The notes under the pieces are model-generated. The model saw only the letters and a program-made list of their open reading frames with translations. It ran no database searches and was not told where the DNA came from. Shown here in pieces: positions 1 to 12,900 of a stretch of 64,000 nucleotides of DNA. Made by a program: the position numbers and the translations under genes. The stretch is from Carex sylvatica. Taxonomy: Eukaryota; Streptophyta; Magnoliopsida; Poales; Cyperaceae. The stretch covers positions 62,001 through 126,000 of the forward strand of contig CAXKVR010000278.1 in the NCBI GenBank assembly GCA_964058845.1, in the 5' to 3' direction. Every line of letters starts with the position of its first letter. Positions within the stretch are counted from its first letter, which is position 1.

Positions 1-2291
1 AATTATATTTAACATGTTATTTTTATCAATAAATTACTTACAAGTTACATCTAACAAATATCTTCCAAAACGTGACTGTATTTTTCACATTAAACTAGTT
101 ATCTGTCATAATAAATTTTTTTTTTAAATAATAGTGATTTTTTTTAACATTTAGTAGTTTCCTTAATACTTAAATTATTTCATCTCTCCATAAGTGTTTG
201 ATGATGGTATGCAGATCACATGACTGATCATAATTGTATTTTTAATTTTTTATACTATCACCAGACACATTTTGATAAATTATCTTATCAGATACTAAAG
301 AGTATATTATGATGCTAAAGATCATTTTATTAAATGTAATTAGTTTATTAATAAACATATAAAAAGCAGCTAACATATACTAATTTTTTTTTATATAGCA
401 TGTAGGCAATATATAAATTAAAATAAACTAATTGTTTACAAAACTTATTATTTAACACATCCTAAAATAAATTAATTAATTAACACTTAAATATTGACTC
501 AAGATATTTTTCTTATCCAGAGTATTTATTAAAAAAAAAAATACAAGTACAGCTCAAAGGCAGCTAGCACATTAGCATATCCTATTGAAGATTTTTCTCT
601 GCGCTGTAGCCGAAATAAAAATCTTTTTCAGTCAAACTATTAGTTAAATGATTTGTTCATGTGAGGCTGAAAAACAAACAAATCAATGGGAAACGATTTC
701 AGATAATGTCCATTAATTTACATTTTCTTTCTTCGTGCATTAATTCGATGTGACTTCTCTGGCGACTAAGCGCATCTGCATTTGCATTTCAGCAACTATC
801 TCAATAACTTAGATGAGTTTAAATAATTATTAATTACATTAAGTCTTTAAATTTTTTAACTTTTATATTTTTAAAATTAATTTTAGTGTCTCTATTAAGC
901 CATGTCAATAGCAAATTAAAAAGAAAAAATAATTTTAGTCAATCATTTAGTTAGCATAGAATTTATAAACAGTTTCTTAATGAAACAACTTTATTGTATA
1001 GTTTCTCTTTTATATCTCTAAAACTGAATTAGAAACTGTCACATCAAATTAGAAACTATAATAATACAAGAGATGTAGATGCTCTAAATTGACTACATAA
1101 GTTATTTCACGCAATGATGTCTAGATTAGCTCGAATCATGGGTCGAAGGTAATAGAATTAAAAGGAGACTAAGTCACTCTCATGCATTGAAAATTTATAA
1201 TTTTATAATGTATTAATACTTTTAGCCCCCTCAATAAAATAAAATTACACTGCTATTTTTTTATAGCCTCCCTCATCTCAATATTCTAGTTCCGCCTCTG
1301 ACAAGAATATTTTTTTTTGAATAGTTTTTAATGTAGTTTTCACATTTCTTATTTACCTCGTGTTAAATTTATTTTATTCACCTCTTATCTTTTAAAAAAT
1401 ATTCTATTTATAAAAGGAAAATAGGTTCGGTCTAAATAAAAATTTCAAAGTCTAAATTAATTTTGATTTTTAATTAACTGAAAATTATAATCGTCGGTTC
1501 TTTCTCAATTACAAATCGAAGGTGCATCCATTAATACTTTCCTATTTAGATACATATCGGTCTGAATTTTAAAATTAAATATATTTTATGAGTTATGACC
1601 TTATATATTTATTAAACTATATTATTCATTTTTGAAGAAAATATAGGTATTCATTTTATTTAAATATATAACACAATAAAATAAATAGAAATAATAAAGG
1701 AAATTCTCTATTCATATTTCTAACCACGGCTTTTCATACATAGAATGTTGTCATTTGTAACTAGATTAGATTAAAGACAGGTTTTTGAGAACTAGAATTA
1801 TTTTGTCATTTTTAATTACTTAGTACAAATAGATCGATATCAAATTTTTGTGACTTGTTTTAAATGACTTATTGATAGGGCAGATTTGCCACCTAAAATA
1901 TACTATCTAAATTTCACCGAAATTTTTATAAATGTCCAAAAAAATAACAAATTATGGAATCTACCTCGTTTTGTAATGAAATTCAAAAACTGCCCTACGC
2001 AGTTAACCAATAACGGGAATAGGCCATTCTTTCCGGTCCTCCAATTCTCAAAATTTGAAAATTGGACCGGTTATTGGTTAACCGGAAAGAGGAAAATTTC
2101 CGGTTGTTGGTTAAATGGTTTGTGTCCGGTTAATGGTGCACCGGATTTCTTTTTTTCTTTTTTTTTAAACAGAATTTTTTTTTTGTATTGAAATATTAGA
2201 AATGTTGGATATATTTCTTTGAAAATAGATGGAATACAATGTAATTTGATTTATTAGAAAGACTGCAACAAATAACCCGGAAAATATTTCT
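1..2291. other. AT-rich intergenic DNA, no gene seen
   Basis: No reading frame here has recognisable protein similarity and long A/T runs dominate. A small stem-loop lies at about 1999-2085, where a segment reading TTAACCAATAAC is met by its complement GTTATTGGTTAA, with further CCGGTTA-like copies up to about 2150. Around 1290 a short TAGTTCCGCCTCTG segment resembles transposon ends seen again near 11290 and 14200. Nothing else could be supported. Confidence 0.6.
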
Positions 2292-2623
2292 TTATGTGTT
2301 ATTGGGCAAAAAATAAAAATGCTTAGATTATGAGTTATTGATCCCGGTTCAAAAGTCACATCTAGGCAATCCAAAAAATATTGTGATCCTTTTAGGACAT
2401 TTAATTTATGAAAAGTTGTATCTATTTTGAGAATACTTTTTGAAACACAATCATTAAATAAATTAAAGTTTTTTTTAAAAAAAAAAAATAGATATAACCT
2501 TTTATAAATTAAATGTACTAAAAGGATCACAATATTTTCTGAATTACCTAGAAGTGACTTTTGAACCGGGATCAATAACTCACAATCCAAGCATTTTTAT
2601 TTTTTTCTAATAACACATAAATA
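2292..2623. mobile_element. Foldback element with about 150-bp inverted arms
   Basis: The left arm (from about 2292, TTATGTGTTATT) and the reverse complement of the right arm (ending about 2623) match over roughly 150 bases, including the shared segment GAGTTATTGATCCCGGTTC. The two arms meet near a run of A at 2470-2490. Almost the whole element is therefore one large hairpin. It has no coding capacity, and no target duplication was clear, so the superfamily is unassigned. Confidence 0.7.
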
Positions 2624-3861
2624 AATATATTAATTTTTCTTACAGCCGCGAAAAATTCGGCCTGAAAAATGTTAATCCAGGTTAGGAATGGAGAGTAGAG
2701 GAAGGTAAGGAATGTGAAAAATAGAAAAAATAAATAAATAGAAAGGAATAGAGAGGAAGATTAATACATTTAACTTTTTCATGTTTAAATGATAAATGAG
2801 GAAAACAAATTCTTTTCTTTTCATTCCCTTCCTCTACTCTCCATCCAAACAAGGTGTAAAAGTCTTTTATGTAGAAAACTTTGAAAACAATGTTGAGAAA
2901 CACTCGTGGTCAGATTTATCTCGTTTATTTTAATTATTTCGTTTTAAAAATGTTAGAAAGAGTTTTTATCTCTGAGATAATTTATGTATAGTTTTGAGTT
3001 TTGGATAAAGATTGAAAGTCAAGTTATTCAACTATTTAATATTTACAAAAAATTGTTCTTTCTAAATTTTAAATCTGTTATCTTTTAACGAAGAACATTG
3101 TATTTTATCACTAGAATAAAGCTGGTTCATACAAATTATGTATAGTTATCTAATTATTATTTTAAAATAAAAATGAAAAGCAAGCTTTTCGGTCTTCACT
3201 TCTAAATATTCATAAAAAAATATCTGAATTTTAAACATACAATTATCTACATAAGAAACATTACTTAGCGACTAAATTAAAAGCTTATCGATCCTTAATT
3301 GTTTTAATCATATAAGTGAATATCTAGAGTTGTTATTTTGAGAAAGGTGATCGTTTGACACGTATGAAGCCAAAGCCATGCCAACCTTTTCATACCGTAT
3401 CTTTTGACTTCAAGTATACTTCTAGACTTTCTTTTAAAAAAAAAAAGTATACTCTGGACTTTAAGAAATAGAATCTTACATGCTCTAGCCAAAATTCCCG
3501 GCAAAAAGCAACTTTTGATGTGAGCGATTCAAAAAGTCAAAAAGCAAAATAACGATTCTAGAACGATAAGAATCGGCTAACAATATTGGTTTATAAAATG
3601 AGAAAAGTTTCTACAAAACTTTAGTAATAAGAAATTGAATATGTTGTTAGATATTCGGAGGAATGCATCATGACTTACTAGCCACAAAATGACTATATTT
3701 ATTATGAATGTATTTTTAGTAGTTTTTTAAATAATGTGGTATAGCGGTACACAATGTTATAATATTTTTTTAATTTTTAATATTAAGTTATGGAATAAAA
3801 GTGTGTGAATTCAGTTATGATTGTTATTACGGTAATATCAGTCTGTCATAGCGCGTAATGT
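2624..3861. other. Intergenic, no gene seen
   Basis: AT-rich sequence without a supported gene. Short G/A-rich and C/T-rich stretches at 2685-2740 and 2815-2845 are inverse copies of each other (GGAGAGTAGAGGAAGG against its complement), which suggests another small hairpin element, but its borders are unclear. Confidence 0.5.
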
Positions 3862-3870
3862 TAGTGCAAA

Positions 3871-5258
3871 GGGGAGTGCTATACTGAGGGCAGTTTTTCT
3901 AATTTTCTGGTCTAAGAGAATTTTTTCTTCTTCTAAATACCAATTTTATCCTTCCATCCTCTCTCTAATCCAATTAATAAAAGAACTAAGAAAGGAAATA
4001 AAGAAAAGTTCCATTTTCTTCTCCAGTAATTGATGCATAGAATGGATTCCACTTTCTTCTTCATACGTATTCTTATAATTTTTGTTGATATGCTATCTTA
4101 TGAATCTCATAGTGTGAAACTGAACCAAATCAAAGTTCACATCATTATTAATCCACAATCTCGCAAACTACGAAACTACAAGTTAACATAATGTAATGCT
4201 AAATAGTCAAATTAAAATATACAAAGATAAAAAGCAGCCAATTGATATGCTATGTTTTTTTTTTTTTTTGGCAAATTAGCCAGTAGGCATTCAAGAAGTC
4301 AGATATAATACATCAAGTTTGTGTGGTCATTTACTTCACAAATCACAAAAACCATAATATCATATGCATAATATTGATACTATTATGCTTGACTCCAGAA
4401 AACTCAAAAAATAAAAAAATAAATAAGACCATATGCATAGGATTTAGAAACAATAATTTAACAAGCTCAGTGCTCAAAAGTTCTATTTGTGTCCTTAGTA
4501 TAACACTCTCTTTTTCCAAAACATTAATGCGATAGAGAGGCAGGGAGTCGTAGCACTCTTATTTCTGCTATTTATTTACTAAATAGTTATGTCTTTTTAA
4601 GTTTGATTGAAATAATGTTTGCAATATTATAATTCAATTTTATATTTTCAAAATATGCAATATACAGTTTCTTCTTAGAAGAGCATTAATACAGGAAATG
4701 TCAAGAATAATATACAGTTTCTTCGACTAGGGATAAAGAAAGTTATACATATCATAAAAGTATGTATTTGTTAAGACTTAAGAGCTCATTTTAAAAGATT
4801 ATAGAGGAACTGCAAAATTATAAATAGGTTGGACTAAGGTGTAAGTTTTGCTTTTGTGGTAAAAAGAATGCTGTAATTGAATTTTGTTGTGCCGGTTATA
4901 ATTAAGCATATAAAGAGAGAGAGAGAGAGAGAGTGTTGGTTGTTATCAAAATTAATTTTTCTTTATGCGTAGAACTAATTTTCTTTGTTATTTTTTTCCT
5001 TAATAGATTTGTGTATTAATTATGACATAATTAATTGTGAAGATAAGAGAGAGAGCAAAAGGACAAAATCGGTATGTTAGATGGAAATTTTTTTCTCAAC
5101 TCTCAAAATTTCAAATGGTGCCCTCAGTATAGCACTCTCCTTTATTAATTGGGTTAGAGAGAGAGAGAGAGAGAGGGTGGAAGGACAAAATCGGTATTTA
5201 GAGAAAAAAATTCTCTTAGCTCTCAAAATTAGAAAAGACTCCCTCAATATAGCACTCC
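3871..5258. mobile_element. Non-autonomous Mutator-like element, 1.39 kb, 9-bp target duplication
   Basis: The element starts GGGGAGTGCTATACTGAGGG and ends with the inverse of GGAGTGCTATATTGAGGG. It is flanked on both sides by the direct repeat TAGTGCAAA (3862-3870 and 5259-5267), a 9-bp duplication typical of Mutator-like transposons. Terminal inverted repeats extend about 110 bases and include segments for CCAATTTTATCCTTCCA and its complement. The right side carries a second internal copy of the terminal repeat at about 5045-5145, and shorter related pieces lie near 4480-4560. Two (AG)n tracts sit at 4913-4933 and 5156-5175. No transposase frame is present, so it would depend on a helper. 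Confidence 0.85.
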
Positions 5259-5267
5259 TAGTGCAAA

Positions 5268-6588
5268 TAGCACATGCTATGCTGCATAAGTTTTTATTTA
5301 AAGGGTGGAATTGAATTTTTTTATGAAGGACTAAATTTTTTTAAAGTTCAAATTATTTTTGCTTTTAAATAGAAAAAGATAATTTATGTTATTATGCTTA
5401 AGATTAATTTTAGTTTATGTCATGATGCTCTGGTTATTTTGAATAGAAAAAAAATAGATAGTTTATGATATTAGTAGGACTATTTTGAATAACAATTTGG
5501 ACTTTGTACTGATTCAATATGAACATTAGAATTCTTTAATTAATTTGGTATCACTTACTGCTCTATGAGACTTTAGATAACGTTGATAATTAGTAGAAAT
5601 AATAGATATAATTGAATAAAAAAATGCTATGTAGGATAGGTTAGTTATAGCTACACTATTCATGATAGTTTTTTTTTTAGTTTGTCTACAATGACATGAT
5701 AATTACTATTTAGAACCTTAATTTTTAGAGAAAGATGAAGGTTTACTAGTTTAGGTTCTCAAATTTTAATATTTATAAATATTTCATTCGAATTTTGAAT
5801 CTGCAACTTGTTACATAGAACTCTTTTGCTATAAATGAAAAATAATTCTTCACAATTAAAATTTTGAACGATCAAATTTTAAGAATTTTCCAATCAGAAA
5901 CCACAAAAAAAGAGATGGATTGTTGGTTGTTAGAGAAGTAAATGTAACAGAGAGAAACCAAAATATCCAAACGAATGGTCAATTGAATTGGACTCTATTT
6001 CTTATTTAGTTTTAAGTTTGTAAGTACTTTTTCAAGTTTTAATAGAATAAACTGCTCTTAAACATAATTCAGCAATAATTCAAACCTATTTTTAAAAGGA
6101 ACACATTTGAAAATTATAAATACACGAGAAACTTGTTAAGATTATCAGCATCGAAACCTTTTGAAAAGGAGAGGATTGTATACAAACACGCCATGATGTA
6201 TTCTGGTAGAATTCAAAAGAATTTTTCTCATTATTTACTATATAAGGTTTTTCAAACGAAATCTGTGATATATACTTTATTTTTCTCTGTGATCTGACAT
6301 CTACACTAACTTGTCGGTTTGCCACGCAGTGGTGACAAAAATGTTCTCTGAAACAAGAATCAGAACTGAAGTAATAAAAACAATCAAAGGTGTTTCAATT
6401 TAACACTGCACAAATTGTTCTGGGAAAATTGACATGTTTGACATTTATCTTTGCTGGATCAACCTATTTATTAATGCACAACAGCACAGGACATTGCAAC
6501 CTTCAAAATAATCTTTTCTGTATTAATTTATTTAATAATGCACAGGACATTGTCTCGTCAATTTTAAATAATATATATATAGAGAGAG
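5268..6588. other. Intergenic, no gene seen
   Basis: AT-rich DNA between two transposons. No reading frame has a recognisable product and no RNA gene was identified. Confidence 0.5.
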
Positions 6589-7019
6589 AAAGGCTTGGGT
6601 GCTATAGAAAGATCATTCGTGCTACGGTCTCAAAAACCTATCATATAAACTTCAAATTTCGATTTAAGTAACTTAGTAAATTTGTTATATAATGAACTTG
6701 TAGTCTTTGTAGAAAACCAATTTTTACTATTTTTAAAAAAAATTTACTATTTTTTATGATTTATAAAAGAGGACAAAAAATAACCTAAAAAATTGACAAT
6801 CTTCATTTATTTTTAAGACATTTTTTTGTCATTTTTCATAAATCAACAAAAATAGTAAAAAAAAAAAAAAAAAATCAAAAATAGTAAAATTTGGTATCCT
6901 ACAAGTTTATTATATAACTAATTTTACTGACTAATTATATCAAAATTTGATGTTTATTCGATAGGTTTTTGAAGCCATAGCATGGACGACCTTATGCTAT
7001 CTATAGCATCCAAACCTTA
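6589..7019. mobile_element. Foldback element in a TA-repeat target
   Basis: The left end (AGGCTTGGGTGCTATAG) is matched by the complement of the right end (AAGGTTTGGATGCTATAG). A second paired block (CTCAAAAACCTATC and GATAGGTTTTTGAAG) follows inside. Arms of about 80-100 bases flank an A/T-rich centre. Both sides abut TATATATAT tracts, so a 9-bp TA-type target duplication is possible but cannot be told from the simple repeat itself. No coding capacity. Confidence 0.65.
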
Positions 7020-7509
7020 TATATATATATCAAAATGATTCCACATCTATTGCCATAAAAATGGAGTATATATCCTTTAAAGTAATCGGTGAATTTAAAT
7101 CAGACCGTTTGATCTGGATTGGAGCCAATTTGAGCTATTTTAGAATTCACGGGGGTTTTAAGATCCGTGCCAATATAGAATGAACGGACCGGATCCAAAC
7201 TCAAATGGTGAGTAACTTAGGTGACATGAATTTGTAAAAACGATGACATACTGCCACCATAGTTTTTCTAAACTACCTGATCAAAATCATATTGCCCTAA
7301 TCACACCTTTTTTTTTTTTTTTTTGAGGAATCATATAACTTCTCTTATACATAATTCAAGCACACAACAACTAAATGATACCAATTATGGTAATAGAAAT
7401 ACTAATCAAAATTTCGGAGCTTATTATATGACCAATTTCGGGTTACAGCGATCATAATTAACATAACCCCTATCTTAAAAACGAAACAAAACAAAAAAGA
7501 GAAGAAAAA
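7020..7509. other. 3' flank of the purine permease gene with a decayed MITE
   Basis: The stretch at about 7085-7235 has the hallmark pieces of the Mutator-type MITE family found at 23274-23451 (AATTCACGGG, CGGACCGGATCCAAAC, AACTTAGGTGACATGAATT), but the ends are worn and no target duplication was found. The remainder, with a T run at 7308-7324, is probably 3' untranslated or downstream sequence of the minus-strand gene. Confidence 0.4.
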
Positions 7510-9370
7510 TTAAACCTGACTAACATCCCTACGATTCTCTTCCGCATCTCTCTTCCCTTTCAAATCATCGAGATAATGCTGATACACATATGATGCGAAG
7601 CCCCAAATTGCGATCAACATAGAAATAACCTTCACCCCATCCATCGTATCCTTGAAAAAAATCACGGCAAAAACTGGTATAACCGGCAAGGCCAGTGTAC
7701 TGATCACATTTGAGAAAAGGGAGGAGACTATAAAAACTAAACCCACCACACCAATTGACGCAACTTGCCAAGACACGGCCGTCCCCACTAGTGTCAGGAT
7801 GTAAGACACCTTACCGGATTTGAACCCCTCCATTTCCCCTTTCAATCCTGTCCACTCCCCGCTTGCAAATAAACCGACAACAGATGCGCATGCGGCAACA
7901 AGGGCTGTATAGATTTGCATATCAAGTACAGCTGAGAAGGTTTCTCTCTTTATCACCTTTTCGAACGAGAGTTGCATTAAAGAAAGGATCAGAGAGTATG
8001 TGGCTGATGCACCGAGTGTTAACACAAAACCAAGCACATAGTACTTGTGGGACAGATTGGATGACCCGTCAGAATCTTCATTCACGCCGAGTAATGCAGC
8101 CGAGAAGGTTAGTAGCACAACCGAATTGAATATCAGAGCTGTGAATTTTTGCGAATTTATGAAGTACGAAAATATTGAATTGAAAGCCAATTGGCTAGCA
8201 CAGATAAGAGAATAGGTAGAAACGGGAAGGTACAAAAGGCCGTAAGAGTACATTAAATTGTCACCAGCAATTATGAGGCCAAGGACGAAGTATATAAGAG
8301 ATAGGTGAAGGAGCGGACTGGAGGGTGAACTGGAGGTAGTAGAGCGGGGGAAGAACAGGAGAACAATAAACAAAAAGGGGAAGCCAACTGTTTGAACTAG
8401 GGTTGCCATCCATTTGCTATTGCCTCCTTGGTCGTAGTAGAACCGACCAAGCAGGGTTGCAGCGGTTTGACCCGCTAACAAAAAGAAGATGTTTATGCTG
8501 ATCAAGAGCCACCAGAGGCGGCGTGACGGTGCACCACCAATGGAAGCGGAGTTGCATGAGGTGGTTTTGCCTGTAAGTGAAGGCGGCACTTCATTTGAAT
8601 TTGACGGCCCTGGATTGGGAAAAGAATTTAAGAGGGGGAAGTTTGCTGTGGAATGGTACCACATATGCAATCTAATATCAGTTGTTATACCAGATCAATT
8701 CAAATTGCAGATGTTACATAATACTTGCTTTTTGGGTTTTTATCCAGAATTAAAGATATACTGGTTAAAGATTTGGGCAAATTTGAGCATGAATTTTCAT
8801 TCAGATCAAATAATTGTATAAATTAAGCTCAAACAATGTAAAGCATAGTTGACCGGCTTGGCAATGGTAGCTGTGACTTACAGTATTATTAAAACTTTAT
8901 ATAGTTTTGATTTGAATAAGGCAGTAGTATGAACAGGCATAAACAACAGACATCATAATTGACCAAAAACAGTACCAGTACTGATTTGGCTCAATCAAAC
9001 AATCAAACAATTACCAGGCAAAAATAAGAGAAGGTTCATGCACATAAGAAAGTGCAGATAAATTTATTCCTGTTGTGGGGTTGGAATCTACCTTTGTAAG
9101 CTAACAATCCAAATTTAATAAATTTAATAAAAGTACAGAGGCTGCAGCACCAACCGTTGCACGCTGACTTGTGTAGAGACAAAAAGAAACTTCTCTTACT
9201 TTATTATTTTTTTATTTTTTCTTTCTTACTTTAGGAAGTACAAATTGGCAATATTTGCGTTTTATTTTAAAATAAGGCTGTAATCTAATTTAATTCAGAA
9301 AATCAGAAAGAGAGAGATCAAAAGCAGAAAGAAGCTAACCTCCGGGGAGAAATCCTCGATTGTCGCCCAT
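7510..9370 (-). CDS. Purine permease (PUP family transporter)
   Basis: Predicted plasma- or endomembrane carrier for purines and related compounds such as cytokinin bases (family knowledge; this member's substrate is not shown). Preferred model: exon 1 at 9340-9370 and exon 2 at 7510-8645, 388 aa. Exon 1 reads MGDNRGFLPG and ends in a good GTTAGC donor; exon 2 follows CCACAG in matching phase, and MG(D/E) starts are usual in this family. An alternative in-frame start at 8670 (MHMWYHS) gives a single-exon 386-aa form. About ten membrane spans are visible. Hallmarks are the first span IFFLLAGQTAATLLGRFYYD with GGNSKWMATLVQT after it (about residues 63-96), ASQLAFNSIFSYFINSQKFT in the middle, and ALPVIPVFAVIFF near the end. 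The length is normal. It is divergent to PIG-U with a 0.5-kb shared upstream region. No frameshift. Confidence 0.9.
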
Positions 9371-9904
9371 GAGTTGATTCCCCCCTCTTCAAATAATGAA
9401 GATTAGAAAGCAAAAATTCGAATTGAAGAAATCCTTTAATCAAAAAGAGCCCAAATTTATCAAACTTCTTTGCAATTCCAAGTTGTGTTGAGCGCCTTCG
9501 CTCGCGTGAAGCTCCAATCCATTTCTAATTAAAGTGTGCTATAAATAGCAATGCAACTGGAAAGGGACACTGAACGAGCACATTTATCTCTGAGGTAACA
9601 GAATATTTCTTCTTATATAAAACCGTCCGATCAGGATCTGGGTTCTTTAATATTCGTTCGGATTATAATCGGGCCGTTTTTATAGAAATGTAAATATTAT
9701 GTTACAATAGGGAATAAGAATCGACAATACCAGGCTTCAATATTTGGGCTTTATCTGAATTAAATTTGGGCCGAGAAACAACAGAGGTGGGCTTGTTTGA
9801 TTTCTGGGGGTTCCTCATTTCTTTTTGAAAGATCTCCATTTTGTCACTTGTCGTCTTGTTGATGCTTCACAGACAAAGCAAAGTGGTGTTATCGCCTGAG
9901 AAGG
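9371..9904. promoter_or_regulatory. Shared upstream region of PUP and PIG-U
   Basis: About 530 bases separate the two divergent start codons, so both promoters must overlap or lie within this stretch. A Mutator-type MITE occupies about 9576-9722, roughly in the middle. I could not assign TATA boxes with confidence. Confidence 0.45.
9576..9722. mobile_element. Mutator-type MITE, family A, between divergent genes
   Basis: The left part contains CTGAGGTAACAGAATATTTC and CCGTCCGATCAGGATC; the right part carries the matching inverse blocks GGATTATAATCGGGCCG and TATGTTACAATAGGGAATAAG. These match the terminal repeats of the clear family member at 23274-23451. No clean target duplication was found, so the borders are approximate. 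Confidence 0.6.
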
Positions 9905-12900
9905 ATGCCGGAGCTCCGACGATACTGGCCAATGGCGGCGGCTGCGGTCGTCTTCCGCCTTGCACTCGTGTTCTTTCCAGGCGATCTGAACCTCGGCTCT
10001 CGTCCCGAGGTCGCCACCCCTCTTTCCAGTCTCCGTCGCTGTATGTATATTCTTCTCTCCAGTCTCTATTTTATTTTAGTTTAAATTCTCTTCTTGCCAT
10101 GTCATGGGCGTGTGTGGAACTTGCGTGTGCAGTGGCTGAGGGTTACTGGCTCAAGCAAACTTCATTGTCTCCCTACGCAGGTTTATTCTCAGCTAAATTT
10201 TTTGTGATCTCTTCTGTTACTTTTGGAATTTTATTGCTAATTAGAATGGATTAGGGTATCTGGATTTACTCCCTCCATACACCAGTATCTACTGCCTTAA
10301 ATTCTGGTCAATACCCGATGATTTGTTTACTCTTTGATTTTCTTTGTTTTCTAATTTTTTAGGCTACTTTAGATTATCTTGTATATGCAAGTTCGGCACT
10401 AGTGCATAACTGAGGCTTAACTAAATTGGTACAGTACTATAGCAGTAACATTAGAGTGTTGCTTCTGCCTTCTAGTAGTTATTAGTCAATATTGCAAGCT
10501 TCACAATCAGTCAACAAATGTGATGTTTTTTAGGTTCAAACCAAAATGATGGCCTACTTAAATGTCCTGTAAAAAAAAAAAATTCAGTGGGTTCCAAACT
10601 TGTAACAGCAACTAGCGAATGCATGTTAAAATTATAATTTCTCTATTTGAAATTTCTGATTCCAGGATCCATGTACCATGGCTCTCCTTTGCTGCTTCCA
10701 GTTCTCGGTCCATTACTTGTAAACAGGTACTTAATTTTGCCTCAGAGAATGTAATATGTGCATAATAACTTTTTCTCAATTCTTATCTTCTTTAACGACC
10801 AAAAAAAGATTCCATTCTTACAAGTGGTTTTGTTTCTTCTGGAATTACAGAACAGAGGGACGGCCTATGTACTTCTACTGCAGGTAATTTTCTTTTCCAA
10901 GCATAACCTTATGATATAACTTTCTTGTATGTTTTCCCTATTGATAGTTGAATCCCATCTCACCAAGTCTAATTTCTTTTAATATTGAGTGTTAAATTAC
11001 ACCAAGAGAGGTTATGATGAAAATGCACAACTGACTGATCTTTCACTACTAAGCCAGTGCTGGGATGGCTGGGATGTGCTGGTTTCGACCTGACAGGCAC
11101 ACAAGGGTGGAACTAGAAATTCTGAAACATAAAATGCAAAAATGTTTAATATGTCGTAGGTGGGGGTTCAGGCACACATTTGATATTTCACGAAGGGGGC
11201 GAACTATATACAAATTTAGAATTTCTTTAAATTATATATATATAATTAAAAAGAATTAAATCCTATGGGTAGAACCCTTTGGGTTGCATTAAGTTCCGCC
11301 CCTGCATGCACATACTAGTTGTGTTGATCATTCTAAACATATTTACTGAGAATCAATTCTTGGTCTTGAGTAGAACTAGGGTGTTCTTAAGTTCACCAAG
11401 CCCCTTTGTGAACTCAACTCTAAAACCTATCGGATTGGCTTCAAATGACAAATCTAAACTGTTAGAACCCATCTACCTTACGAGTAGAACCCTTTGGAAC
11501 AATTTGAAATCCATCTACCTTAATTTTAATGCATTCACTTTTTGAACGATTTTTTACCACTCGACTCTATACAAAATTTAAATTTTTTGCATGTAGACAC
11601 ATCACTCGTAAGGTAGATGGGTTTCAACAGTTTGTATACGTCATTTGAAGCCAATCTAATATGTTTTAGGGTTAAGTTCACAAAGGGGCTTGGTGAACTT
11701 AAGAACACCCTTGTTCTACTCCTTGGTCTTATTTTAGGGTGCGTTTTTATGAAGACTTGGGTTAGTGAGAATAGTGAGTTAACCCAACTTCTGGTTGGGT
11801 TACTAGAATAACACGCTAACCCACAAAAGTCAAACAAAGAATAGTCCCTTTTTGCTAACTCAAACACATCCAAATGTAAAATAGTAGTTCGGAATAGTCG
11901 CTAACCCGGGTTAGCACTATTCTTTGCCTCATCCAAATGCACCCTTAAATATGAGTGGTTGACAATGGAATCCCATCTATTACATTCTGAACTATACATG
12001 ATAGTATGAAAAGAAGGCCCAGCCCAACTGAGTATCATGTGCACTATTGAAAATGAGAAGCATCATCAAGTACTCTAACAAAACATGACAGTTGTCGTAT
12101 ATGGGCCCTTTATAATATGAAATTTACCTATATACAAAAGACTTTTCTTACCAAAAACACCCTCTATCCTCTTTTCATCTCTTGCACTAGTACAGAAAAA
12201 AGGGGACAGTTTACTGAACTATTAATGGACTCGTGGACATGATAGTTGTTCATACCATAGAAGATCATTGAGATGTTTTCTTGCTATGTGGGGTTACAAA
12301 TTGTACACAAGTACTTCCTTTCCAGGGATAGATGAAATATTCTTTGGGCTTATAATGCGCTTACTACTGCAATACACAGTTTGTTGTTTGTGATTGTAGA
12401 TTTTATTTCTGCTATTCTGATTCGAGCAATTGGTCAAAAGCTTTTTATTTCAAATCGACAGAGCATGAACTCACTGAAGCTTTCAGGGAAAAAAAAATTA
12501 GGTAGACATGAGATTTAGTTCAGATTATACTAATATCATTGCATTTGAGTAAACAAAATGAAATTTTTATTGCCTTTATAGGTCAGTCCATTAGTACTGT
12601 CCACTTATTCCCATTATTATACACATGTAATATTATTTTTCATAAATGAGCCAACATTGAACTATAGTTGAACGGTTAAGCCAGTTGAATTTAGATTTTC
12701 AATATTAAGTTTCTATAAACTAGTTCTGAAATGGAAATTTCTCTGACTAACCGTTATAAAAAATGAGGGCAATTTTTAAAACTGGGTATTGTTTGCAGTT
12801 GAGCCAGAAATGTTGCCAATAAATTGCAAATATTATAACATGTGGTGTCATTTGTAAAGGCTCCATTAGTTTTTTTTTCTTGTACTGATTGACCTTTCCA

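Noticed and set aside
7565..8821. Open frames on both strands inside the purine permease gene
   Set aside because: They overlap the clearly homologous permease frame and have no recognisable domains; they are shadows of its composition.
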